Shown here: piece after piece, positions 1-9,900 of the stretch
How positions within the stretch are numbered: the first letter of the stretch is position 1
Layout of the letters: every line of letters begins with the position of its first letter
From: Craterostigma plantagineum
Lineage: Eukaryota; Streptophyta; Magnoliopsida; Lamiales; Linderniaceae
Direction: 5' to 3'
Length of the DNA stretch: 64,000 bases
Assembly (NCBI GenBank): GCA_027422505.1
Contig: JAPQWV010000006.1
Span: 10,282,501-10,346,500 of the forward strand
Program-made: the position numbers and the translations under genes
Notes under the pieces: generated by a model
Told to the model about the DNA's origin: nothing
Seen by the model: only the letters and a program-made list of their open reading frames with translations
Databases searched by the model: none

Positions 1-2200
1 AATATAAAAAAATATTGCATTATAATTTCAAATTATTTTTACTTGATCTGGTCCGGCTATAATAATTTTACAGACGTTTATTGTGAAGAATGCCAACATT
101 CAGATGTTCGTATCGGTAGTGCAAATTAAATGTTTTTAATGAATGCCAATCGCTAAACAAATTTATAAGAATAATAAGTTGTAATGCAATGTTACAATAT
201 AAATAATCATAATTTTGCATGATACATGAGAAATTATTTTTAATTGACGTGTAACAATATAAATTGCATTTTGCATTAGAAATCATTTTGATTTAACGTG
301 CACCATAATAATATATTACAAATAATTTTTATTTGGCGTTCACCATAGGCAACATTCAGATGTATCAGTAGTGCGAATTAAATGTTTCTAATGAATGTTG
401 GTTGCAAAAAAATTTATAAGAGTCATAAAGTGTAATGCATTATACAATATAAATAATTATAATTTTGCATGATACATGAGAAATTATTTTTAATTGACAT
501 GCGTCATAATAATATTTCAGTCGTGTATTCTGAAGAATGCCAACATACATTAGAAATTATTTTTACTTCATCTGGTCATAACAATATTTCAGTCGTGTAC
601 TGCATAGAATGTCAAATATATTTTTTATATGTGTAACTATATAAACAATATTGCATTATACATACAAATTATTTTTACTTGACTTGCGCCATAATTATAT
701 TTCATATTGCAAAGAATGTCAAATATATTTTTTTTCTATGTGTAACAATATAAAAAATATTGCATTACACAATACAAATCAATTTTATTTGACGTGCACC
801 ATAATAATATTTCAGTCATGCTATGTGAAGAACGCCAACGTATATTAAAAATTATTTTTTACTTGATCTGAGCCATAATAATATTTCAGTCATGTATTGT
901 AAAGAATGTCAACTATATTTCTTATTACGTGTGACAATATAAAATAATATTGCATTATATGTCGTGAACGACATCATTTAATCATGATCTTTGTGAGTCT
1001 TATTTTTGCACGACTATTACTGAAGCAGTCATGTAATTAAAGGGTTTCTCCTAGAACTTTAGGTCCAAACATCTTGTAAGGCTCACAGTCGTGCTATTTC
1101 TCATCATACATTTTATTTGCACTACTGACAACTACTATGGAAGACTTCATTTAATTTGCACTACTGAATACGAACATCTGAATGTCGGCCATCTTCACAA
1201 TACACGACTGAGATATTATTATGGCGCATGTCAAATAAAATAAATAACCATAATTTTGCATGATACATGAAAAATTATTTTTAATTGACATGCATCATAA
1301 TAATAATCTAATCGTGTATTATAAAGAATGCCAAATATATTTTTTATACGTGAAATAATATAAATTGCACTATACATTAGAAATCATTTTGATTTAACGT
1401 GCGCCATAATAATATTTTCGTGTATTGTGAAGAATGCCAACATACGTTAGAAATTATTTTTACTTGATCTGGGCCATAATAATATTTTAGTCGTGTATTG
1501 TACAGAATGTCAAATATATTTTTTATACGTGTAACAATATAAAAAATAGTGCATTATACATTAAATTATTTTTACTTGACGTGCGCTATAATAATATTTC
1601 AGTCATGTATTGTAAAGAATGTCAAATATATTTTTTCCTACGTGTAACAATATGAAAAATATTGCACTATACGTTACAAATCATTTTTATCTGGCGTGCG
1701 CCATAATAATATTTCAGTCATGCTAATTCCAACATATATTAAAAATTATTTTGTACTTGATCTGCGCCATAATAATATTTAGTCGTGTATTATATACAAT
1801 GTCAAATATATTTTTCTTATACGTATAACAATTATTGCATTATGTGTCAACTTGTGAACATCATTAAATCATGATATTGTGAGTCTTAGTTTTGCACGAC
1901 TGTTACTGAATCAGTTGTGTAATTAAAGAGTTTGTCCTATAACTTTACATCTTGTAAGGCTCAGTCGTGCGATTTCTTATCATACATTTTATTTGCACTT
2001 CTTCACAATACACAACTGAGATATTATTATGGCGTATGTCAAATAAAAAAACTTTGTAATGTACAATGCAATATTTTTTTATTGTTACACGTATAAAAAT
2101 TATATTGACATTATTCACAATACACGACAGAGATATTTTATGGTTCAGATCAAATAAAAGTAATTTCTAATGTATCATGCAATATATGAGTATACACTAC
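1..2200. repeat. AT-rich degenerate repeat array with inverted copies
   Basis: The same module recurs many times. It consists of a CATAATAATATTTCAGTC core, then GTGTATTGT, then GAAGAATGTCAA, an AT-rich stretch, and TGCATTATAC. Cores start near 505, 576, 689, 799 and 872, and again near 1402, 1474, 1589, 1702 and 1767. The two sets have almost the same spacing (about 71, 113, 110, 73 against 72, 115, 113, 65), so a unit of about 890-900 bp is duplicated. A unique tail (GTGAAC..TTGCACGACT..TTAAAG) recurs at about 965 and 1854. Segments at 1146-1240 and 2006-2190 carry the module in reverse complement, giving a foldback layout. Short AT-rich ORFs here have no coding character. It could be a decayed satellite or a foldback transposon; I cannot choose. 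Confidence 0.75.
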
Positions 2201-2483
2201 TAATGAAGACTATTTTTAGACTTATAAAAAAACATAGTCTATGCTACTAATGAAGATTCAGATGACTTATAAATATTGAACGCTTTCCAATCATATTTGC
2301 ACTACTGAATACTACTAAGCAAGACTTCGACATATCTTACAAACTTATTGAGCAACTTCCGATCCTTAGCTTCACTTGTTCGACTTCTTTCTTAGCCATA
2401 TCAATGGTTGCTTCTATTCGCCGTGAGTCTGTTGATTCTCAATCTTAGCGCCAGCTCTTTCGGTGTTCAGCATATAAGCAGTT

Positions 2484-2955
2484 CGATGAAAAATAGAAGA
2501 AAGATATATATTTCTTTTACCTAGGAAAGAATTAGACTTTGATCCGCAGCATTCTTGTTTGCAAGTCTCGCTTTTTGCCTGATCCGTAGCTTAGAGCTTT
2601 TGAATCGTCAAACAGCAGAAGATAGATTTGTACATCAAAATCAGAATGATTCTACTTAAAAAATCAGATTCGATGTCAAATCCAAAGGACTTACTATTTA
2701 ACTTTAAGAGCTTTCCCAGCCGTTGTATACTTGCGTTTGGGCTCCGTCTCTTTCTCCAGTTCCTCTGGCTCCATTCTATTACACCCCAAAGAAACCGAAT
2801 ACAACTGAATTTAATGAATTCAACAAATCAATAAAGCATATAACATAAGGTTGATGCTAAGCTTAAAACGAACCTCTGCGAAAGCTTCACCGGCATTAGC
2901 TACAAATGCCTCCCTGGACGAAACAGTTTTCCTTTCCGTCGACTGAGTGAGAAAT
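2484..2955 (-). pseudogene. CHD3-type chromatin remodeler 3' exons, copy I (PICKLE/CHR4-like)
   Basis: Three short exon-like blocks lie in order on the minus strand. About 2865-2950 encodes SREAFVANAGEAFAE. About 2705-2780 encodes an acidic-to-basic stretch (EPEELEKETEPKRKY, then TAGKALK). About 2535-2600 encodes KLRIRQKARLANKN. This order (GKR..YREA, acidic linker, KLR-RQKERLA) matches what I recall of the region after the helicase in plant PICKLE-related CHD3 proteins, which reposition nucleosomes in the nucleus. The helicase domain is absent and the first block has lost its GRGKR start, so this is a non-functional fragment. The copy is near-colinear with copies II and III. The family call is from memory. 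Confidence 0.55.
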
Positions 2956-3087
2956 AACGAAGCTAATCAAATTCAAATTTCCTCTCATCAAATAAAACTG
3001 TTTAGCTTTCTTATTAATTTAAAACACTGTTCAAAGATGTAAAAATCATTAAAGTGAGATATAGTAGCCTTCAATTCCGTAGATTAC

Positions 3088-3634
3088 CTGTCCGAGAAGT
3101 ATTTCATTCAACTCACTCATGGATGGAGTTCTCTCAATGGCATTCACCTGCCGTAAGGAGCCAATTTATTTATTAAAACAAATCTAATGAACGACAGCAA
3201 AAGGACAGATAAAAAAATCAGAATGATGTCGAGGGAAAAAGGAAAACTACACCAACCTCAACTCCAGCGGGAAGACAGTATGAAAGAAGATCTCTGTACT
3301 TGAGCGGTACTTTTTCTCTGGAGGATAAACAGAGAGGACATGAAATAGCAGAACAAGAGATTTGTTTTTTGCCAATTTTAGGATCCTTAGCTACTTTTAA
3401 TACAGTGAATGTTGTATTAAAGAGCCTTTACCAGAAATTAGGTACCCGTAGCTCAAGTTTTGGTTCTATACGATACTGATGATGTGCGCCGCTGAGAGCA
3501 TTACAAATTATCCCAGAATTATCACTCTTCCTAGAAAAATAAAGATCACGAAGTGCTTGAACATCAGAACCTGCAAGTCCCACAACTACAATGCTTTCAA
3601 AAAGCTCCGCTGGTTCCTTCCAAACTTTATGGTC
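3088..3634 (-). pseudogene. DENN (AEX-3) domain protein fragment, three exons with splice sites
   Basis: Read on the minus strand, three exon-like pieces have proper borders. Piece one, 3446-3634, starts after CTGCAG and ends before GTACCT; it encodes KVWKEPAELFESIVVVGLAG and continues to a region like RIEPKLELR. Piece two, about 3254-3317, starts after a pyrimidine tract and CCAG; it encodes PLKYRDLLSYCLPAGVEV. Piece three, 3088-3147, lies between GGCAG and GTAATC and encodes VNAIERTPSMSELNEILLGQ. This matches the N-terminal part of plant DENN/AEX-3 domain proteins, predicted Rab guanine-nucleotide exchange regulators. Only about 105 residues of a protein normally many hundreds long are present. 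CHD3 fragments lie on both sides in the same orientation, so this is a captured or duplicated fragment, not a gene. Confidence 0.7.
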
Positions 3635-3744
3635 CTGCAGTGATTGGCAATTACAATAAGTTTGAAAAACTAGAAAAAGTTTAGAAGAATTAAGTTTTAC
3701 ACGTAATTTGAAACTACAAAAATCGTTGGTCTTTTTTTTTATCT

Positions 3745-4256
3745 CCACACTTTGATACTTTTCCCATCTGATGAAAAATAGAAGAAATATATATATTTCT
3801 TTACCTAGGAAGGAATTAGACTTTGATCGGCAAAATTCTTGTTTGCAAGTCTCTCTTTTTGCCTGACCCGTAGCTTAGAGCTTTTGAATCGTCGAACAGC
3901 AGAAGATGGATTTGTACATCAAAATCAGAATGATTCTGCTTAAAAATTAGGTTTGATGTCAAATCCAAAGGACTTACTATTTATCTTTGAGCTTTCCCCG
4001 CTGTTGTATACTCGCGTTTGGCTCCGCTTCTTTCTCCAGTTCCTCTTCGACTCCATCTATTACACCCCAAAGAAAATACAACTGAACTTAATGAATTCAA
4101 CAAATAAATAAAGCATAAAACATAAGGTTGATGCTAAGCTTTGCAAGTACCTCTGCCAAAGCTTAACGGGCATTAGCTACAAATGCCTCCCTGTACAAAA
4201 CAGTTTTCCTTTGTCGTTTTCCACGACCAAGAGCAGCTTTCTCCTCACTTTGTCTC
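3745..4256 (-). pseudogene. CHD3-type chromatin remodeler 3' exons, copy II
   Basis: The minus strand carries the same three blocks as copy I. About 4140-4256 encodes AALGRGKRQRKTVLYREAF followed by VANAR and an in-frame stop (CGT TAA). About 3985-4060 is the acidic linker with a frameshift. About 3800-3870 encodes KLRVRQKERLANKNFADQ. The region just left of it (3769-3800) repeats the intron-like sequence seen at 2484 in copy I. The 5' edge of the first block is fused directly to the third block of copy III at 4256/4257, and a stub of exon 1 sequence at 3745-3765 runs into the DENN fragment. Stop and frameshift show it is non-coding. Confidence 0.6.
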
Positions 4257-4870
4257 TTTTTGCCTTAACCGTAGCTTAGAGCTTTTCAATCGTCAAACAG
4301 CAAAAGATAGATTGGTACATCAAAATCAGAATGATTCTGCTTAAAAATCAGGTTTGATGTCAAATCCAAAGGACTTACGATTTATCTTTAATGACTTTCC
4401 CGCCATTGTGTACTCGCGTTTGGGCTCCGCTTCTTTCTCCAGTTCCTCTTATCCATTCTTTTACACCCCAGAGAAACAAAATACAACTGAACTTAATGAA
4501 TTCAACAAATCAATAACGCATGTAATATAAGGTTGATGCTAAGCTTTGCAAGTATCTATGCCAAAGCTTCACCGAGATAACTACAAATGCCTCCCTGTAC
4601 GAATAGTTTTCCTTTGTCGTTTTCCACGACCAAGAGCAGCTTCCTCCTCATTTGATACTTTTCCCATCTGGTGAAAATAGAAGATATATATTTCTTTGAC
4701 CAAGGAAAGAATTAGACATTGCAGTACTTGGTGGAAAAATGGCAAACAACTAAAAGATGAAGTGCTATATTGACATTTACCTAACTCGTAGAAGCCTGAT
4801 CCATTCGTTTTCTTCATTATTTCCCACCAAAGTATCACCCTTCTTTGCAGAATCATCCTCAACAGCTAGT
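4257..4870 (-). pseudogene. CHD3-type chromatin remodeler 3' exons, copy III with an upstream exon
   Basis: The minus strand again shows the three blocks. About 4585-4665 encodes KVSNEEEAALGRGKRQRKT, about 4380-4455 a frameshifted acidic linker, and about 4257-4300 KLRLRQKETK, truncated. This copy also retains an upstream exon at about 4777-4870 encoding a stretch with AKKGDTLVGNNEENEWIRLL and ending at a GTAAAT donor. That agrees with the W..LL..RYE segment preceding the GRGKR motif in CHD3 proteins as I recall them. Copies II and III are offset by about 400 bp and form a tandem; copy I sits about 1.3 kb away beyond the DENN fragment. None has an intact frame. Confidence 0.55.
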
Positions 4871-5303
4871 AAGACGGAATTATTACAGGCATAGCTCCCT
4901 TCAAGTTCGAAACCTTAAGCATATGGATTCGAATGGCAACTATAGAGCCAGGCTGGCAGAACCCTTCGCTGCTAGCAATGGCTAGGGTTGAATCTACGTC
5001 TAATATCTTGTACATCTGCGTCGCTCGTAGGGATTGGTTGCTTGTAAGCGTTGGAGAAGTTCCTCTCTCTCAACTCGTGGGTCAGTCTCATATCTGTTCT
5101 TTCGGCGTTTGGCATTCGTATGACGCAGTTTTGGAGATCTAACATCTTCGATAGCTCGACCAATAGGATAATCTTAGGTATGATGCTGTAATAAATTTTG
5201 CAAAACATACGAAAATCTGAGATCAGTTTTGTGATTATTGATCTAACCCCGTCGTCTCACAGATTATGAGAAATGGGCACACTTTTTCATAGAGAGCGTA
5301 TAC
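4871..5303 (-). other. Unassigned segment between gene fragments
   Basis: A minus-strand frame of 78 codons (4972-5208) contains PNAERTDMRLTHELRERN, and an overlapping frame contains SSEGFCQPGSIVAIRIH. I recognise neither. Because CHD3 fragments lie to the left and a CCCH-gene fragment to the right, on the same strand, this is probably more captured exon/intron sequence, but nothing in it proves coding. Confidence 0.3.
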
Positions 5304-5450
5304 CTAAAGTAGTTAGAAACATCTTCTTTGAAGGTACTATCTGCTGGAAAAGTCAAGTAAATTTGTCTTGAGTCAGGGCTGTTAATACCGTTACTCATAC
5401 CAAAGTCCCTCTCAAAACGGCTACGAAAACTTCTGTAATAACCCATACAA
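5304..5450 (-). pseudogene. CCCH zinc-finger/RRM protein fragment (single exon)
   Basis: The minus strand encodes [18 protein letters not shown], then [20 protein letters not shown], and then meets a GTATAC donor-like site at about 5304. The [19 protein letters not shown] string is the start of the RNA-recognition motif of a plant CCCH zinc-finger protein family that binds RNA. Only the start of the RRM is present; zinc fingers and the remaining RRM are absent nearby. It is the third gene family represented in the same orientation within 3 kb. The short match is distinctive, so I am fairly sure of the family, less so of its extent. Confidence 0.65.
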
Positions 5451-6150
5451 ACAAAAGGACTCGAGTGAGAATGTAAGAAACACTTGGCTGATATGAGTCA
5501 ATCTCATGCTATTCTTAATCTAATACATGTGCACGGAAATCATCCTTTGCTCAGAAAGCACCATCGACTAAAAAAGCACGAAGAGAAACATAAGTGGATA
5601 CGTAAGGTAGGGAACAGATAACTATTGTTATCTACATAAGTGGAGGCACGGTAAATCAATTGAAGTTCTGATACCTGGGTTCCTTCAACTCGAAGCTATT
5701 TTCATAGCTGAAGAGTTGTGCATAACAGATAGCAATTTGGACCTTCGACGATTCCAGAGCTTATGAGGCCTCGTTCAACATTACATCTCTTGATTCTAAA
5801 TCTGACGACGATTCTTGGTCTGAAAGAAGGGGTTAAACTGCAAGAGAAAGAGAGATGGAACCACCTGCTGTCTTTACTCTTGCCGGTTTCACTATCAACA
5901 ACGATTAACTTTCTCATGTGAGGTATTGCGAGATCAATCAAATATTCACATTCTTACTTCGTCAGCAAGCAGGCGTCAAAAGAAATGGTAAAATGATATC
6001 TTATCACCTTCTTCCATCCCAGTTGACTGCACTGCTCATTCACTCATCTACGACCTTTCGTCGAACACCTACTGTGCACTAACTGTTCAGACTGACGTTT
6101 GGTGCTCTTTGGGCGCTGTCGACGCAGAAGGCGTCTTAATTCCTACGCTT
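5451..6150. other. Unassigned, mostly non-coding
   Basis: There is a minus-strand frame of 79 codons at 5702-5941 without recognisable similarity, plus AT-rich intron-like sequence. I see no domain, terminal repeat or promoter that can be supported. Confidence 0.3.
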
Positions 6151-6610
6151 TTCAGCGATGCCGACGCCGCTGAGCACAGCTCGCCAGTGCCTAGCTGAAG
6201 AGGCCGCAGTCGTTGGACGTGTAGACGATGTCGTTGCAGGCGGTGTCGGTCCTACTTTCTATGCAGGCCGTGTTGGCCCTACTTTCTATGCCAAGCGCAG
6301 GGCCCATGTGCAGACGATGTCGTTGCAGGCGGTTCGGCCCTACTTTCAATGTCGTCGTCCCTGCTCCGGATGCGTGCTCGAGAGCTCCTGGAAGGGGCGG
6401 CGCGTGTCCTCCACGGCTCCAGCTTCGGGCTTTGGACATCTTCGTCGGCGTGACGCTAGATAAGGTTCCGACTTCCAAGCAGCCTGTGGCGATAAGAGGT
6501 CTCAGGCTAATCACAGGCGCAGTTGCGATGTTTCAGTATAGACACGGCCCTCAACACAGTTCTGAACGAAATCGGTGGGTTGTCAATATTTCTGTCGATA
6601 GGAAATGAAA
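6150..6610. repeat. GC-rich block with internal short repeats
   Basis: This stretch is clearly more GC-rich than its surroundings. CAGACGATGTCGTTGCAGGC or a close variant occurs at about 6220 and 6312, and CCTACTTTCTATGC at about 6250 and 6277. Overlapping open frames on both strands (126 codons plus, 107 codons minus) arise from the high GC and are mutually exclusive; neither shows a domain. It may be another captured exon piece. Confidence 0.4.
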
Positions 6611-7265
6611 GGCCAAGATTTGTAAGACTGTTCTGTTTCCTCTTAAATACGTTAGATTGGACGGCAATTGGTAATTAAATTCAAGTATAGACCTAAATTG
6701 TCGTATTTTACTATTTTCATAATCCCATAAAAACCCTCACATAATGATGATGTGGCACATAGGATTGTTAAAGGAGAGTGGCAATTTTCGTAAATAAATC
6801 CTCATATCAGCCCAAATTGAAAGTTCATATCGAACTTTTATATATATTTGAATTTGAATATGATTCTTACTCTAAGAAATTAATGTATATGCCTCAAAAG
6901 CTTCCGCATCACTTGATTTAAATTGTAATGTTTGTACGCACGTTTGTCACACGATTATCATATATAGGCTCGCTATCGCTCGAGAATCCTATCCCAAGGT
7001 GGCGTTTTTTTCTAAAAAAAAATATTTTTAAGACTTCTACAGTAGAAAAAATATATATCTCTCGTCTTAAAGGACGACATCGAAGTATACTTGTATTATC
7101 GAGACTATACTTTGCGAAATGGACAATGTAACTATATTGGAAATGACTGACTATAAATGGACCACAGGAATTTACGTGGAAACCCCTTTTTGATTGGGGT
7201 AAAAAACCACGGGCGAGGTAGAAATATTATTACTGGGGTTTTTATGTAGATATAATTATTAGAAT
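6611..7265. other. Non-coding, AT-rich
   Basis: No gene, RNA or terminal repeat could be supported. A block of A/T homopolymers lies around 7005-7050. Confidence 0.4.
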
Positions 7266-8853
7266 AAAGTCTTGAACCGCGTGAAGAAAATTCTTCACGC
7301 GGCAGACACCTTTGTGGACAATCTCCCACTTGATGTTTCGATTGAAGCCCAATCAGATCTTGACACCATTCTCCTAGCTCGCCCTTGCATGTTACGTAGA
7401 TACTGTCAATCCACAGGAGGAACGACACCACATAAATCTGTCCTCAGCAATTGCTTTGGTCATGTGGTCTGCTGATTATCCGCAGTGTGAACTTTTTGCA
7501 TGTCCACTGTTCCCTCTTCCTCTTGTTCACGAACAAAGTGGTATTGTACCTGGATATGTTTGGTTCTTGAACGATATGCTGGACTCCTTGAAAGATGCAA
7601 CACACTCTGGCTATCACAATATAGAACAACACTCTCCTGTTTATGGCCGAGTTTTTCCATCAACATCTTCAACCATATTGCCTCTTTACTGGCTTGTGTA
7701 GCTGCAACATATTCTGCGTCCGTTGTTGACGTTACAACGATAGACTGCAGCTTTGAAACCCATATTACGGCTCCACCAGCAAGACTGAACATATATCCGG
7801 TTGTGGATCTGCTTTTATCAAGTTTACCTGCATAATCTGCATCAACAAAACCTTGGACCGTAAAATTTGTACCTCCGTAACATAAGACCAGCTCAGAGGT
7901 TCCCTTGATGTATCTGAAATTCTCTTAACAGCACTCCAGTGCTCCCGGCTAGGGCTGGACATGTCGGCTAACAACTCCCACTGCATGGGCAATGTCTGGG
8001 CTGGTACAGATCATTGCGAACATTAGACTTCCTACCGCCGACGTATATGGCAGTCGAGACATCTCCATCCTCGTCTTCATCAGTAGGACACATCTCGGAG
8101 TATAGCTTGAAATTAGTAGCAAGAGGGATAGATATTGGCTTACCATCTTGCATGTTGAACCTCCGCATGATTTTCTTCAAATAATTCTTCCGAGAAAGCC
8201 AAATCATCCGCTTGCTTCTGTGTCGAGAAATTTGCACACTAAGGATTTTGTTTGCTGGTCCCAAATGCTTCATTTCGAATTCACCCGTTAGTTGAGTCTT
8301 TAAGCTGGCGATACGTTTTTTGTTGGGTCCTGCTACCAGCATATCGTCAACGTACAACATCAACATGATGAATCGTCACTGCCAAATCTCTTGAAATACG
8401 AACAAGGATCTGAATATAGCATGTTTTAGCGAAGACACATTATGAAGGAGTCAAATCTCTTGTACCAGTATCGAGGTGCTTGTTTGAGCCCATATAGAGA
8501 TTTGATCAATCTGCAAATCAGATCTTCTTTTCCTTGTTCTTCGAAACCTTCTGGTTGAAGCATATATATTTCTTCGTCGAGGTCACCAGCTGCTCAAGAT
8601 GCAAGTAGAATGTAGCACACATTGACAAAACCAACCTGGCCATTGTAAGTCGAACCACCGGTGAGAAAATTTCGTTGAAGTCAATCCCTTCTTTCTGAGC
8701 ATATTCCTTTACAACCAGTCTAGCACGGTAGCGCTCTACCTAGTCATCACCATTCTGCTTGATTTTATACACCCATTTGTTGCCAATGGGTTTCCTTCCT
8801 TGTGGTAATGGCACCAACTCCCATGTCTTATTTTTATAGAGAGCTTCCATTTC
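7266..8853 (-). pseudogene. Ty1/copia (Tork-like) pol 3' remnant: RT and RNase H
   Basis: On the minus strand, from 8853 down, are the start of the RT domain (about 8770-8820, WVYKIKQNGDD), a frameshifted middle with a [12 protein letters not shown] stretch near 8490, then LYVDDMLVAGPNKK at about 8300-8366. That is the YVDD catalytic box of copia reverse transcriptase. RNase H follows at 7460-7792, with TDAEYVAATQASKEAIW, CDSQSVLHL and SRTKHIQVQYHF. The tail to about 7270 looks like the element's untranslated region. Gag, protease, integrase and LTRs are missing here. Stops and frameshifts break it repeatedly. The 5' side is cut at 8853/8854 by the LTR of a SIRE-like element. Confidence 0.85.
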
Positions 8854-9204
8854 TGTTAGGTCCTCCGATTAACAACTCTACTATCCTAGGCTAGAATTCA
8901 TAGTAATTCGATCGTTTAGATAATCTATTGAATTCGATCGAAAAACTCAAATGAAGAACAAGAGAGAGAATTTGAGTAGAGTGAGAAAGTTACTGTTCTT
9001 TCTCTCTATATAAATCGAATTGCAAGCCCTTCGGATCAATTCTCTAAACTTTCTCTATTCAGCTCAATTGATTTACATGTATTTATACCAAACAAACTTG
9101 GTATAAATATCAATCTAGTCCTAATCTAAGGACTACTATACAAAACGCCCCAAATTAGAAGGACAACTAATGAAATCAAGCACAATTACAAATGGTATTC
9201 TACA
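8854..9204 (-). mobile_element. 3' LTR of SIRE-like element 1
   Basis: A 351-bp segment starts TGTTAGG and ends TTCTACA, so it has the TG..CA ends of an LTR. On its right it is followed at once by a purine-rich tract (minus strand), the usual neighbour of a 3' LTR. To the left it abuts a truncated Tork pol remnant. Inside is a palindrome TATACCA-N8-TGGTATA at 9084-9105, which overlaps a TATA-like box in element orientation. No second copy of this LTR is in the window, so the element is incomplete. Confidence 0.7.
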
Positions 9205-9216
9205 ATCTCCCCCTTT
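9205..9216 (-). other. Polypurine tract of SIRE-like element 1
   Basis: The plus strand reads ATCTCCCCCTTT directly next to the LTR end; the minus strand is therefore a G/A-rich tract. It primes plus-strand DNA synthesis in LTR elements and fixes the orientation as minus. Confidence 0.65.
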
Positions 9217-9257
9217 GTGTTTGATTGCGTCTTCGCTGTTTGTCCTTGTCGGGCATA

Positions 9258-9900
9258 CTATGATCTGCGCAAGCCCAGCGCATGCTCGAAGTTCCTCAGT
9301 GTGATCCTTAGCTCCAGTCGCTCCTCGATATCTTCAAGCAATTCCATTAGGAGCGGCTGTTCTCTCACGAACCTGTGGATCCTCAGCATAGTGTCTCTAT
9401 TTATTTCTTCCAACCTCTCCTCGATGTTTTTCCTGACGACCTTGAGCGTCGCATCGCAAAACTTATGAATCTCAGTCTTCAGCGTAAACCTATTCTTCTT
9501 TGCTATTGGATTGTGGTAGGTGATGCCTAGGACTGAGCTAATGTGCACGTGATTGTTGGGAAGCCCTTCGATCTCAGGTCCTTTGTTGAGCGGAGCGGTC
9601 ATGTTGACCTTCTTCATATTGCTCTCAAGCGCCATTTGAAGGTCGTGAGCGGCGAAGTACTTGACTTGTCGCATCATGAAGTAGAGCCCTTCGAGGCCTT
9701 CTTTCTTGATGAAGCCCTGAGGACCTTTGTACTTCTCCACGTATAGCTGATAAAGACGGTACACTTCATCGGCGGGGAGGTACGGCAGGTCGCTCTCGCT
9801 AAGTTCCTCTCGGGTCCTGTCTACGCGCTCAATTATGTAGTAAGGTGTTGGAAGTCCTCCTTTGTCACAGTATACGCTGAGTAGTTGGCTTATTGGGGAG
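9258..9900 (-). pseudogene. SIRE downstream ORF, C-terminal part
   Basis: This is the last portion of the large minus-strand ORF of the partial SIRE element. The frame is open from about 9895 to 9258; a frameshift near 9895 separates it from the preceding segment. The protein has a basic, helical character (ALESNMKKVNM, RKNIEERLEEINRD, LLEDIEERLELRI), and its last third could form a coiled coil. I see no membrane segment, so a retroviral-type envelope role is not supported by this part. It ends about 45 bp before the polypurine tract. Function unknown. Confidence 0.6.

Noticed and set aside
1..2200. CRISPR array
   Set aside because: Repeats are AT-rich, degenerate, unevenly spaced, partly inverted and without conserved short repeats and unique spacers; context is a plant genome.
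6191..6608. Overlapping ORFs of 107 and 126 codons on opposite strands
   Set aside because: Mutually exclusive frames in a GC-rich repeat; no domain, no conserved motif, and frame openness is expected from composition.
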